DNA from: JAQIBY01 sp046546095 | GTDB lineage: Bacteria; Bacteroidota; Bacteroidia; Bacteroidales; ML635J-15 | Length of the DNA stretch: 18,932 nt | NCBI GenBank assembly: GCA_046546095.1 | Contig: JBKGYK010000067.1 | Span: 1 to 18,932 of the forward strand | Reading direction: 5' to 3' | Part shown: positions 7,280-13,959 of the stretch, piece by piece | Numbering within the stretch: position 1 is the stretch's first letter | Layout of the letters: every line of letters begins with the position of its first letter | Made by a program: the position numbers and the translations under genes | Notes under the pieces: model-generated | What the model was told of the DNA's origin: nothing | What the model saw: the letters and a program-made list of their open reading frames with translations, nothing else | The model's database searches: none

Positions 7280-7999
7280 TTACCTGGCAAAAGCAGGAGC
7301 TGTTATGTCCTGATCTGAATTCCTGATTCCGGCCTTTTGTGCATAATGGCGCCAGTGACCTACTGTAGCTTTGGTATGTTCAATAAATTTTTCGGCTTCA
7401 ATTTTCTCCCAGCGAAACCAGGGAGCTACATCAAGACAAAGTTCGTAATCCAAACGGTTGCTTTGTTCATCAATATTCAGGCTCAATCCCCGGGCCATAG
7501 GTTCGGGATTAATATCATAAACAGGAGATAATTTCCACCCGTCTTTTGTCAGAAGAAAACCATGATTCCTTAAGTGATCATCTGAATTTGAGATTGCTAC
7601 AGACAAAACAATTCGTTTCCAGAGTTCTCTGATATCATCCCGTGGATTGCAACCATATTGCTCTATAATTTCAATTATTTCGAGATAAGAAACACCCTGT
7701 TTGTGATTGTCGCCGTCTTTATACCCCAGCAATGTCATTGCCGAAGCAAAATGCAACCTTTGCTCTCCATCTCTGTCAAAACGCCTGGTGAGAAAGGTAT
7801 GGTGATTGCCTGAGAAACGCTCAGCTCTCACTTTGGGAGTCTCGATGCCCAATTCCCTGGCCATTTGAATTGCGACATATTCCCAGGCACCTGCGTCTCT
7901 GTCATCATTATTTGAGGGAAACTTGGCGATCCATAAAGTGCCATCTGTATCCCTGACATTGGATTTCGGGCGAGCTCCGCCAAGTGAAGACCCGGACAT
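7280..7999 (-). CDS. HipA C-terminal kinase fragment (HipA_C domain)
   Basis: This is the first ATG after the internal stop, giving 239 residues. The fragment begins at the glycine-rich loop SGSSLGGARPKS, where S5 aligns with the autophosphorylated Ser150 of E. coli HipA. K26 in LWIAKFP is the ATP-binding lysine. The catalytic segment SNSDDHLRNHG supplies D140 and N145, and the metal-binding Asp is D162 in VYDINP. A further 43 sense codons between the stop and this ATG match HipA (ending AEWLNLLL) but have no ATG. Started at 7999, the protein would lack part of the N-lobe, so activity is doubtful. The stop codon is immediately adjacent to the typA stop. Confidence 0.75.
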   Translation of the reverse strand: MSGSSLGGARPKSNVRDTDGTLWIAKFPSNNDDRDAGAWEYVAIQMARELGIETPKVRAERFSGNHHTFLTRRFDRDGEQRLHFASAMTLLGYKDGDNHKQGVSYLEIIEIIEQYGCNPRDDIRELWKRIVLSVAISNSDDHLRNHGFLLTKDGWKLSPVYDINPEPMARGLSLNIDEQSNRLDYELCLDVAPWFRWEKIEAEKFIEHTKATVGHWRHYAQKAGIRNSDQDITAPAFAR

Positions 8000-8128
8000 C
8001 AGGAGTAAATTCAGCCATTCAGCTTGTCTTGATCCTTTCTCAAAATCATCACGCTCTATTTTAAGGCTTGCCTGTTCCAGTTCACGAATTCGGTTTACCG
8101 GAGGAACATCCAGGTGACTTGAATGCGC

Positions 8129-8527
8129 TTAAAATGATCCGTTTTTTTCCGTTTTAAATCTTAGAGCACCCATACGGGTCAGGTCGCTGACAGCAAGCAA
8201 AAAATCCGACTCATGAAAAAAAACAGTTTGGTTGACTCTTTCCTTATTTTTAAGTGCATTACGACGCTTTATGAGTAATCTACCCCATCTGTCAGGAGCA
8301 GAGTCCAGGAACATCCCAAAATTTGGTTTTTCTGATTGAAGAAATTGATTGCCCGGAAAATATTTCAGGTCAGGGTCAATGAAGCGAGATTCCTGTTGAG
8401 TTAACCAGGTATCATCGTATGCAAAGGAAAACACCTCTTCACCTTTGATGACATCTCTGTTTAGTGTTCCCATCAGAAAAGGTTTGCTGAGACCCGCCCA
8501 GTCTGCATAAACATATATTCTTTTCAT
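8129..8527 (-). CDS. HipA N-terminal fragment (Couple_hipA domain)
   Basis: A 132-residue open frame starts at ATG 8527, whose first base begins a 4-bp ATGA overlap with the hipB stop, so translation is probably coupled. It covers the N-terminal HipA domain: YADWAGLSKPFLMGTL, then FLDSAPDRWGRLLIKRR, which carries the family's SPDRWG-type motif (Ala replaces Ser here), and finally LTRMGALRFK just before the stop. If made as a separate protein it would lack the kinase domain and would recall the small HipS of HipBST systems. The break falls after the GALRF motif, not at the HipS/HipT boundary as I know it, so I regard it as a fragment of hipA. Confidence 0.75.
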   Translation of the reverse strand: MKRIYVYADWAGLSKPFLMGTLNRDVIKGEEVFSFAYDDTWLTQQESRFIDPDLKYFPGNQFLQSEKPNFGMFLDSAPDRWGRLLIKRRNALKNKERVNQTVFFHESDFLLAVSDLTRMGALRFKTEKNGSF

Positions 8528-8832
8528 TTTTTAGCTTGTTTTTTGTTCAGCAATCCGGCATCCTGCAATTTGCGCCCAAAGGTATCATCCAACGCAATCT
8601 TTTTGAGGTCATCCGTTAATCCCAACACAGAAAGAATACGTAAAATTACTGCGATGCTAATATGCCCGCTTCCTTTTTCCACATGCCAAAGCGTTGTTCT
8701 GCCAATTCCGGCACGTTCCGCCAGTTGCTGTGTAGTAATGCCTCGTCGTTTTCGGGCCAGCTTTATGTTTTCACCCAGATTTTCTAACAGACGTTCTTCT
8801 TTTGGTAACAATATCGTGTTTTTTTGTTTCAT
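8524..8832 (-). CDS. hipB: HipB-type antitoxin, XRE-family HTH protein
   Basis: The protein has 102 residues from ATG 8832. The longer frame to 8889 starts with TTG inside an operator and is rejected. The XRE/Cro HTH is clear: LGENIKLARKRRGITTQQLA, then ERAGIGRTTLWHVEKGSGHI, then AVILRILSVLGL. A basic, flexible C-terminal tail (LLNKKQAKK) follows. HipB proteins dimerise, bind palindromes upstream of their own operon, and hold HipA inactive. The stop overlaps the hipA start by 4 bp (ATGA). Two palindromes precede the gene. If hipA is dead, HipB may remain only as an autoregulator. Confidence 0.9.
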   Translation of the reverse strand: MKQKNTILLPKEERLLENLGENIKLARKRRGITTQQLAERAGIGRTTLWHVEKGSGHISIAVILRILSVLGLTDDLKKIALDDTFGRKLQDAGLLNKKQAKK

Positions 8833-8843
8833 GTTTATGTAAA

Positions 8844-8861
8844 TGTTTGCATATAGAAACA
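8844..8861. promoter_or_regulatory. Putative HipB operator O2 (imperfect palindrome)
   Basis: TGTTTGCATATAGAAACA has arms matching at 6 of 8 positions and resembles O1. It overlaps the downstream edge of the -7 element and lies within the predicted leader, 12 bp from the hipB ATG. Confidence 0.55.
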
Positions 8862-8890
8862 AGATTAACTTAAATGTTTGTAAGTACAAA
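8860..8890 (-). promoter_or_regulatory. hipBA promoter
   Basis: On the minus strand TTTG (8890-8887) is followed after exactly 19 nt by TAATCTTG (8867-8860), which fits the Bacteroidota TTTG-N19-TAnnTTTG pattern at all but one position. Both operators overlap it, which predicts repression by HipB. Confidence 0.6.
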
Positions 8891-8892
8891 CA
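8875..8892. promoter_or_regulatory. Putative HipB operator O1 (perfect palindrome)
   Basis: TGTTTGTAAGTACAAACA has perfect 8-bp arms and a 2-bp centre. It covers the -33 element of the hipBA promoter. Its centre is 31 bp from that of O2, about three helical turns, so two HipB dimers would sit on the same face of the DNA. Confidence 0.7.
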
Positions 8893-8923
8893 AAAGATGA
8901 TTGTACAGAGAATTTAACGCATT

Positions 8924-8959
8924 AAAAAAGCCGCCCGCTAAGCAGCAGACGGCTTTTTT
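8924..8959 (-). terminator. Intrinsic terminator of the cDPG-synthase-like gene
   Basis: On the minus strand AAAAAAGCCGTCTGC pairs with GCGGGCGGCTTTTTT around a 6-nt loop. The 9-bp GC-rich core includes two G-U pairs. On the plus strand those two positions would be A-C mismatches, so the hairpin is built for minus-strand RNA, i.e. the gene ending at 8979. Confidence 0.85.
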
Positions 8960-8978
8960 GATATGATGTTTTTCCTGA

Positions 8979-10322
8979 TTATTTTTTCAGGTTGTGTTTT
9001 TCGATGAATTCGCTCAATACGCCATCAAGGTTGGGTTCGCCAATTTCCTGCAGATCATAATAAACGCGGGTATTGGGTTTTTTGATGTCGATGATACGGT
9101 TCAGGTCGATGGGAGTACCGATAACAACGGAGTCGCAATCCGTGTTGTTAATTGTGGTTTCCAGGTCTTTCAACTGCTGCTCACTGTAACCCATGGCTGG
9201 CAGAAGTGTGCCAATGTGTGGATAAATTTCAAAGGTTTCAGCAAGTTTTCCAACGGTGTAAGGACGTGGGTCAACCAATTCTGCACAACCAAATTTCTGA
9301 GCTGCAACTGTACCGGCACCGATTTTCATCTCACCATGTGTGAGGGTTGGACCGTCTTCAACAACCAGTACTCTTTTGCCCTTAATGATAGAAGGATCAT
9401 CCACTGTAATGGGTGAAGCACCGTCAATTACAGTAGCGTTGGGATTGGCAATTTTGATGTTGTCACGCACTTCCTGAATTCCGGCTGGAGGAGCAGAATC
9501 CATTTTGTTGATCACGATTGCGTCAGCCATACGGAGGTTTACTTCACCGGGATAGTATGACATTTCATGACCGGGACGATGCGGGTCAGCAACGGTAATC
9601 ACAAGGTCTGAGTTATAAAAGGGGAAGTCGTTGTTTCCGCCGTCCCACAATACAACATCGCATCCTTTGGGATCTTCTTCTGCTTCGCGAAGGATTGCTT
9701 CATAATCCACACCTGCATAAATTACGTTACCACGTACAACATGTGGTTCGTATTCTTCCATTTCTTCAATGGTACATTTGTGTTTTTCCAAATCGGAAAC
9801 TTCAGCATAACGCTGTACTTTCTGAGCGTTAAGATCGCCATAAGGCATGGGGTGACGTACAGCAACAACATTCAGGCCTTTGTCCATCAGGTGCTCAATC
9901 ACTTTACGACTGGTCTGGGATTTGCCACAACCTGTACGGGTTGCTACAACAGCAATAACAGGTTTTTTGCTTTTTACCATGGTATCTTCAGGACCGAGGA
10001 GCATGAAGTTGGCGCCGGCAGCATTTACTTTTGCACTCATGTTCATCACGTGCTGATAAGTCACATCGCTGTATGAAAATACGCAATCGTCTACATCAAG
10101 CTCTTTTATAAGTTTTTCAAGTTCTTCTTCTGCATAGATGGGAATTCCTTCAGGATAAAGTTCTCCTGCAAGTTCCGCGGGGTATTTCCTACCATCAATG
10201 TCAGGAATCTGAGCTGCTGTAAATGCAACAACATTATAATCCTCATTTCCTCTGAAATAGGTATTGAAGTTGTGGAAATCACGTCCGGCAGCTCCAATAA
10301 TAATTACATTTTTCTTTGCCAT
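8979..10322 (-). CDS. Cyclic 2,3-diphosphoglycerate synthase-like P-loop protein (COG2403)
   Basis: This 447-residue protein starts at ATG 10322. The N-terminal domain has a Rossmann-like start (MAKKNVIIIGAAGRDFHNFN). A P-loop follows at VVATRTGCGKS (125-135), then a Walker B-like VVLWDGGNNDFPF (223-235), DPHRPGHE, and a G4-like NKMD (272-275). Order and size match the archaeal cyclic 2,3-diphosphoglycerate synthetase, about 460 residues, which makes the methanogen thermoprotectant from 2,3-diphosphoglycerate and ATP. Bacterial homologues carry this name by similarity only, and the true substrate is unproven. It is a single-gene unit with a -7 element upstream and a terminator downstream, and it is cytosolic with no signal peptide. 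Confidence 0.8.
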   Translation of the reverse strand: MAKKNVIIIGAAGRDFHNFNTYFRGNEDYNVVAFTAAQIPDIDGRKYPAELAGELYPEGIPIYAEEELEKLIKELDVDDCVFSYSDVTYQHVMNMSAKVNAAGANFMLLGPEDTMVKSKKPVIAVVATRTGCGKSQTSRKVIEHLMDKGLNVVAVRHPMPYGDLNAQKVQRYAEVSDLEKHKCTIEEMEEYEPHVVRGNVIYAGVDYEAILREAEEDPKGCDVVLWDGGNNDFPFYNSDLVITVADPHRPGHEMSYYPGEVNLRMADAIVINKMDSAPPAGIQEVRDNIKIANPNATVIDGASPITVDDPSIIKGKRVLVVEDGPTLTHGEMKIGAGTVAAQKFGCAELVDPRPYTVGKLAETFEIYPHIGTLLPAMGYSEQQLKDLETTINNTDCDSVVIGTPIDLNRIIDIKKPNTRVYYDLQEIGEPNLDGVLSEFIEKHNLKK

Positions 10323-10373
10323 AACAAAGTCATTTATTTAAGGTTTAACAATTAATTTTTTAAAGTAGCCAGA

Positions 10374-10381
10374 CAAAGTTA
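10374..10381 (-). promoter_or_regulatory. -7 promoter element of the cDPG-synthase-like gene
   Basis: The minus strand reads TAACTTTG, a perfect TAnnTTTG, about 50 bp upstream of ATG 10322. No good -33 TTTG at 19 nt was seen. Confidence 0.5.
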
Positions 10382-10519
10382 AAATTTATAAGCTATTTTA
10401 ACCATGACAAAAAATTAATTCCTGCAAATTTTTCTTTATGTTTTAGATACCAGCCAGGCAACGCCAAAACATAATTCTGAACAATAACCTGTTATAGCAA
10501 TATTATGTTAAAGAATATA

Positions 10520-10912
10520 CTATTTGCCAGTAAGTTTATTCATGAACTTCTCCTTGTCAATAACAAAGCGTTCATGTGTTCCTCTGCCGATGATGCCTTC
10601 CTCATCGTGGGCTTCCACTTTAAACACAAGGCGTTTCCTGTCCACTTCCACCAGTACTGACTCACAGGTAACCTGCATGCCAACGGGTGTGGCTTTCTCA
10701 TGACTCACTGAAATTTTCATGCCCACAGTGCTGTGCGTGTCGGGAAGTTTGGCTTCCACCGATTCCAGACAGGTGTTTTCCATGAGGGCAACCATCGCAG
10801 GGGTGGCAAATACGTCAACAAGGCCTGATCCATAGGCTGCTGCTGTTTCCTCGTTGCTTACAACTTTTGCCAGTTTTCCAGTAATTCCGGGATTTAAAAC
10901 AATTTCAGACAT
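10520..10912 (-). CDS. Hotdog-fold thioesterase, fluoroacetyl-CoA thioesterase (FlK)-like
   Basis: The protein has 130 residues from ATG 10912. It matches the thioesterase superfamily group related to FlK: FATPAMVALMENTC, VGMKISVSHEKATPVG and GRGTHERFVID. Thr37, Glu45 and His71 have the same spacing (8 and 26 residues) as the FlK catalytic triad Thr42, Glu50 and His76. Proteins of this group hydrolyse small acyl-CoAs, and the real substrate is seldom fluoroacetyl-CoA. It is the second gene of an operon: only one base separates its ATG from the stop of the osmC-like gene. It may remove a toxic or dead-end acyl-CoA. Confidence 0.85.
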   Translation of the reverse strand: MSEIVLNPGITGKLAKVVSNEETAAAYGSGLVDVFATPAMVALMENTCLESVEAKLPDTHSTVGMKISVSHEKATPVGMQVTCESVLVEVDRKRLVFKVEAHDEEGIIGRGTHERFVIDKEKFMNKLTGK

Positions 10913-10913
10913 A

Positions 10914-11318
10914 TCAGAATTTTAGGTTTATGTTTTGTTTTACATCAGGATGGAGGCTGAGTGCCACAGGACTTACCGGAGGCACCGCCCTCAGCAAATT
11001 TTTCTGTTCTTCTGTTAATTTCAGCATGCTGAAGTCAAAATCAATTTTAATTTCAGCAACCCGTCTGGGATTGGCCGCCATGGTTTTTTCCATATCTGCG
11101 GTGGCCCCAATCAGAGAAAAACCAGCCTCTTCTGCACGAATTCCCATGATTGTAAAAATACAATTTGCCAGCGAAGTGGACATTAAATCCGTTGGAGAAA
11201 AGGCCTCACCTCTCCCATGATTATCCACCGGCGCATCTGTTACCAGCATACTGCCTGAACGCTCATGAATGTTTTTGGTTCTCAGTTTGCCGAGGTATTC
11301 TATATTGCTCGTTGCCAT
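10914..11318 (-). CDS. OsmC/Ohr-family protein lacking the second conserved cysteine
   Basis: The protein has 134 residues from ATG 11318. OsmC-family features include NHGRGEAFSPTDLMSTSLANC, with the usual first (peroxidatic) cysteine at C53 in the central helix, and the C-terminal SPVALSLHPDV. Relatives with two cysteines have CPVxxSLHPDV at this site, but here the position is Ser116, so only one redox cysteine remains. Canonical OsmC and Ohr reduce organic hydroperoxides using both cysteines. This form may use an external thiol, or may not be a peroxidase at all. It is the first gene of an operon with the FlK-like thioesterase and is divergent from the GT2 gene. Confidence 0.87.
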   Translation of the reverse strand: MATSNIEYLGKLRTKNIHERSGSMLVTDAPVDNHGRGEAFSPTDLMSTSLANCIFTIMGIRAEEAGFSLIGATADMEKTMAANPRRVAEIKIDFDFSMLKLTEEQKNLLRAVPPVSPVALSLHPDVKQNINLKF

Positions 11319-11337
11319 ATTAAGTATTTTTTCTTTT

Positions 11338-11345
11338 CAAAATTA
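11338..11345 (-). promoter_or_regulatory. -7 promoter element of the osmC-thioesterase operon
   Basis: The minus strand reads TAATTTTG, a perfect TAnnTTTG, 19 bp upstream of ATG 11318. The -33 region is poor. Confidence 0.5.
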
Positions 11346-11420
11346 CAATTACAATTAAAAAACCATCATATAAGGGCATTGTTTATCTTAGCCGGTAAAA
11401 AAAATCACTATTTTTATTCC

Positions 11421-12422
11421 ATGCCTGTTTTGTCTGTAATACTACCATTTTACAATGCCGTCGAAAGCCTTGATGCAGCACTTAAAAGCCTAATTAATCA
11501 GAGCTTTACAGATTTTGAATGTCTGATGGTGGATAACAACTCAACAGATGGCAGCAGGGAAATTGCCAGACAATATGCATGTAAAGACGGCCGTTTTCGC
11601 TTACTCAGCGAATCCAGGCAGGGGGTCAGCTTTGCTTCCGTCCATGGCAGCAGCCGGGCACAAGGCAAATACATTGCCCGAATGGATGCCGATGATATTG
11701 CATTCCGGGACCGATTCCACTGGCAGGTGGAATACATGGAAAAGCATCCGGAAACTGCAGCCATTGGTGGAATGGTTGAATTTGGAGGAAACAATAAACA
11801 GGCAGCCGGCTTGCAGCGCTATGTCACCTGGAACAACAGCCTGCTTACAGCAAGTGATATCCGGCTAAAACGCTTCATTGAATCTCCCCTTATCAATCCC
11901 ACTGCCATGTGGCGCCGTAAAGTGGAAGAAGAAGCAGGTGGCTACCTGCAGGGTGATTTTCCTGAAGATTACGAGTTATGGCTGCGATGGCTTGACAAAG
12001 GATATCGCATTGAAAAAATTCCGAATGTCATATTGCAATGGAACGATCCGCCCACGAGACTTACACGCACTGATAATCGATACAGCAGTGATTCATTTTA
12101 CAATATCAAAACCCGGTATCTGGTCAATGAACTAAAACGCATCAACCCCCACCATCCGGAAGTGTTTGTCTGGGGTGCCAGCCGGCTTATGCGTCGCAGA
12201 GCCGAAAAGCTCTTGAAGCACGGCATTAACATTCAGGCCTGGGTTGATATTTCCGTAAAACGCCGTCTGAATAAAAGCGTGGTACATTACAGGGATTTAC
12301 CGGCTCATGACAAGGCTTTTGTGCTGGTATATGTCCCGCAGTTGGAAATTCGGACAGAAATATGTAAATATCTGGATAGCAAGGGTTTTCACGAAGGAGA
12401 AAATTATCTCCTGCTTGGATAA
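11421..12422 (+). CDS. Family 2 glycosyltransferase with a C-terminal Rossmann-like extension
   Basis: The protein has 333 residues from ATG 11421; the frame is open upstream to 11265, but that part overlaps the osmC gene and lacks similarity. The GT-A domain begins MPVLSVILPFYNAVESLDAA, has VDNNSTDGS (38-46), the metal-binding MDADD (88-92), and the acceptor-side motif FPEDYELWLRW with an acidic pair at 182-183. From about residue 247 a separate segment begins (EVFVWGASRLMRRRAEKLL, then INIQAWVDIS), resembling a nucleotide-binding Rossmann start. GT2 enzymes transfer a sugar from a nucleotide-sugar, often for cell-surface polysaccharide. Donor and acceptor are unknown. No other surface-glycan gene adjoins it, so it is an orphan. 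A weak TATCTTAG -7-like element precedes it. Confidence 0.87.
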   Translation: MPVLSVILPFYNAVESLDAALKSLINQSFTDFECLMVDNNSTDGSREIARQYACKDGRFRLLSESRQGVSFASVHGSSRAQGKYIARMDADDIAFRDRFHWQVEYMEKHPETAAIGGMVEFGGNNKQAAGLQRYVTWNNSLLTASDIRLKRFIESPLINPTAMWRRKVEEEAGGYLQGDFPEDYELWLRWLDKGYRIEKIPNVILQWNDPPTRLTRTDNRYSSDSFYNIKTRYLVNELKRINPHHPEVFVWGASRLMRRRAEKLLKHGINIQAWVDISVKRRLNKSVVHYRDLPAHDKAFVLVYVPQLEIRTEICKYLDSKGFHEGENYLLLG

Positions 12423-12607
12423 AAGCAAAAATGCATGAATCCCTGCATCCGGATTCCGTAAAAAGAACATACCAGGGTTCCTGTGTTTAACAAGTCTGCA
12501 TCATGACTTACGCAGCCTGTGAGCCTAAGTTTTCAGCTACAAATACAATCAAAACAAAAAATACAAAACCTAACACAAACTTCATACGTTCACATGACAG
12601 AAATATG

Positions 12608-12615
12608 CATCTTTG
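12608..12615 (+). promoter_or_regulatory. Candidate -7 element of the serine dehydratase gene
   Basis: CATCTTTG, followed by C, matches TAnnTTTG at 7 of 8 positions and would give a leader of about 10 nt before ATG 12632. It supports 12632 over the ATG at 12605. No -33 element at the right distance was found. Confidence 0.4.
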
Positions 12616-12631
12616 CACAAAAACACAGTAT

Positions 12632-13840
12632 ATGGAAAGCATACGCAATATATACCGCATAGGACACGGACCTTCAAGCAGCCACACCATGGGGCCCAAA
12701 AAGGCAGCCGGTCAGTTTCGCAGAAATAATCCGGATGCCTTCAAATACCAGGTAACTTTGTACGGAAGCCTGGCTGCTACAGGCAAAGGTCACCTTACGG
12801 ATGTGGCCATCGAATCTGAATTTAACGAAAAGACACTTGACATAGAATGGAGGCCCAAGGAATTTTTGCCTGCTCACCCCAATGCAATGACATTCCGGGC
12901 TTATGATGATAAGGACAAGTTATTGGATGAATGGACTGCCTACAGTATTGGTGGTGGAGCCATTGAAGATGATAAAACCAGTATTGAAAAGGAAGTGGTG
13001 TATCCTTTCAAAAATATGGGTGAAATTCTGCGTTATTGCAACAACAATGGTATGCACATCTGGGAATTGGTGAAAGCCCACGAAAATGAAAGCATCTGGG
13101 AGTATCTTGCTGAAGTTTGGGATGTAATGCAGGATGCAGTAAAACGCGGTCTGGAAAATGAAGGGGTTTTACCCTCTCATCTAAAACTGCCCCGGAAAGC
13201 TGCCTCCTATTATATCAAGGCAAATTCGCACATTGGTGCCATCAAAAAGCGGGCTCTGGTTTTTGCTTATGCTTTGGCTGTATCGGAAGAAAACGCTGCC
13301 GGCGGTAAAATTGTCACTGCCCCTACCTGCGGTTCAAGTGGTGTGATGCCTGCCGTTTTGTACTATTTAAAAACCAAACACGATTTTTCGGATATCAAAA
13401 TATTGCGGGCACTTGCCACAGCCGGAATTATTGGTTCTGTTGTCAAGCGTAATGCCTCCATTTCCGGTGCTGAGGTAGGTTGTCAGGGTGAAATTGGTAC
13501 TGCCTGTGCCATGGCTTCCGGGGCTACTACACAATTGTTTGGTGGCAGCATTTTTCAGGTGGAAAACTCCGCCGAAATGGGACTGGAGCATCATCTGGGC
13601 CTTACCTGTGATCCTGTGGCAGGACTGGTACAAATACCATGCATTGAAAGAAACGCTTTTGCAGCAGGGAGAGCTTTCAATCACAATGCCTATGCAATGC
13701 TAAACGACGGACGTCACCGGATAAGTTTTGATAAAATCGTGGAAACTGTGGCCAAAACCGGGCATGACCTACCATCCCTTTATAAGGAAACCTCTACAGG
13801 CGGACTTGCCTTATTCAGTGGCCTTGCCGAAGATGAATGA
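12632..13840 (+). CDS. sdaA: L-serine dehydratase (L-serine ammonia-lyase), iron-sulphur type, single chain
   Basis: The protein has 402 residues from ATG 12632. Earlier ATGs at 12605 and 12503 lie in or before a CATCTTTGC promoter-like element and add no conserved residues. The beta-type domain comes first (IGHGPSSSHTMGPKKAA, residues 10-26), followed by the catalytic alpha-type domain from about 180. Candidate [4Fe-4S] cysteines are C233 in APTCGSSGVMP, C284 and C292 in EVGCQGEIGTAC, and C326 in GLTCDPVAG. The enzyme converts L-serine to pyruvate and ammonia using the cluster in place of pyridoxal phosphate, so it is oxygen-sensitive and fits an anaerobic or microaerobic life. It stands alone. 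The symbol is by similarity to the sdaA family. Confidence 0.93.
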   Translation: MESIRNIYRIGHGPSSSHTMGPKKAAGQFRRNNPDAFKYQVTLYGSLAATGKGHLTDVAIESEFNEKTLDIEWRPKEFLPAHPNAMTFRAYDDKDKLLDEWTAYSIGGGAIEDDKTSIEKEVVYPFKNMGEILRYCNNNGMHIWELVKAHENESIWEYLAEVWDVMQDAVKRGLENEGVLPSHLKLPRKAASYYIKANSHIGAIKKRALVFAYALAVSEENAAGGKIVTAPTCGSSGVMPAVLYYLKTKHDFSDIKILRALATAGIIGSVVKRNASISGAEVGCQGEIGTACAMASGATTQLFGGSIFQVENSAEMGLEHHLGLTCDPVAGLVQIPCIERNAFAAGRAFNHNAYAMLNDGRHRISFDKIVETVAKTGHDLPSLYKETSTGGLALFSGLAEDE

Positions 13841-13928
13841 GGGCAATAAAGTCCGGCTTTTGCATTATGTAGCTGTAATGTTGACACCCTCAAACGGCAT
13901 TGGTCTTTATTTAACACATTATTTTCAC

Positions 13929-13936
13929 TAATTTTG
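13929..13936 (+). promoter_or_regulatory. -7 promoter element of the TPR/HTH regulator gene
   Basis: TAATTTTG is a perfect -7 element 24 bp before ATG 13960. TTTA at 13906-13909 lies exactly 19 nt upstream and could serve as the -33 element. Confidence 0.6.
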
Positions 13937-13959
13937 GTGCGAATCAGAATATATTGATA

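Larger units (their letters stand above)
7280..8527 (-). pseudogene. hipA: hipA kinase toxin gene interrupted by one in-frame TAA
   Basis: Both halves are in the same frame. Read through, the segment gives a 414-residue HipA, the usual length for a single-chain HipA, plus one stop at codon 133 (8131-8129). Around the stop the frame reads RMGALRFKTEKNGSF, stop, then AHSSHLDVPPVNRIRELE. Relatives commonly have GPFLA here, so a TTA-to-TAA change in a Leu codon is the simplest explanation. All visible kinase residues downstream are kept. HipA phosphorylates targets such as glutamyl-tRNA synthetase and is neutralised by HipB. Inactivation, a sequencing error and stop readthrough cannot be told apart from sequence alone. 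Confidence 0.8.

Noticed and set aside
7280..8832. A genuine tripartite HipBST system
   Set aside because: The two hipA parts are in one frame, split by a single stop after the GALRF motif, and the C-terminal part has no ATG until the glycine loop. This looks like a nonsense mutation and not an evolved gene split, although it stays open as a finding.
12437..12456. Small hairpin GAATCC/GGATTC after the GT2 gene as a terminator
   Set aside because: Only six base pairs and no T-run; it is likely to be chance.
12503..12631. N-terminal extension of the serine dehydratase
   Set aside because: The extra residues are low-complexity (Thr/Lys/Asn-rich), absent from the family, and overlap a -7-like element; ATG 12632 gives the normal 402-residue length.
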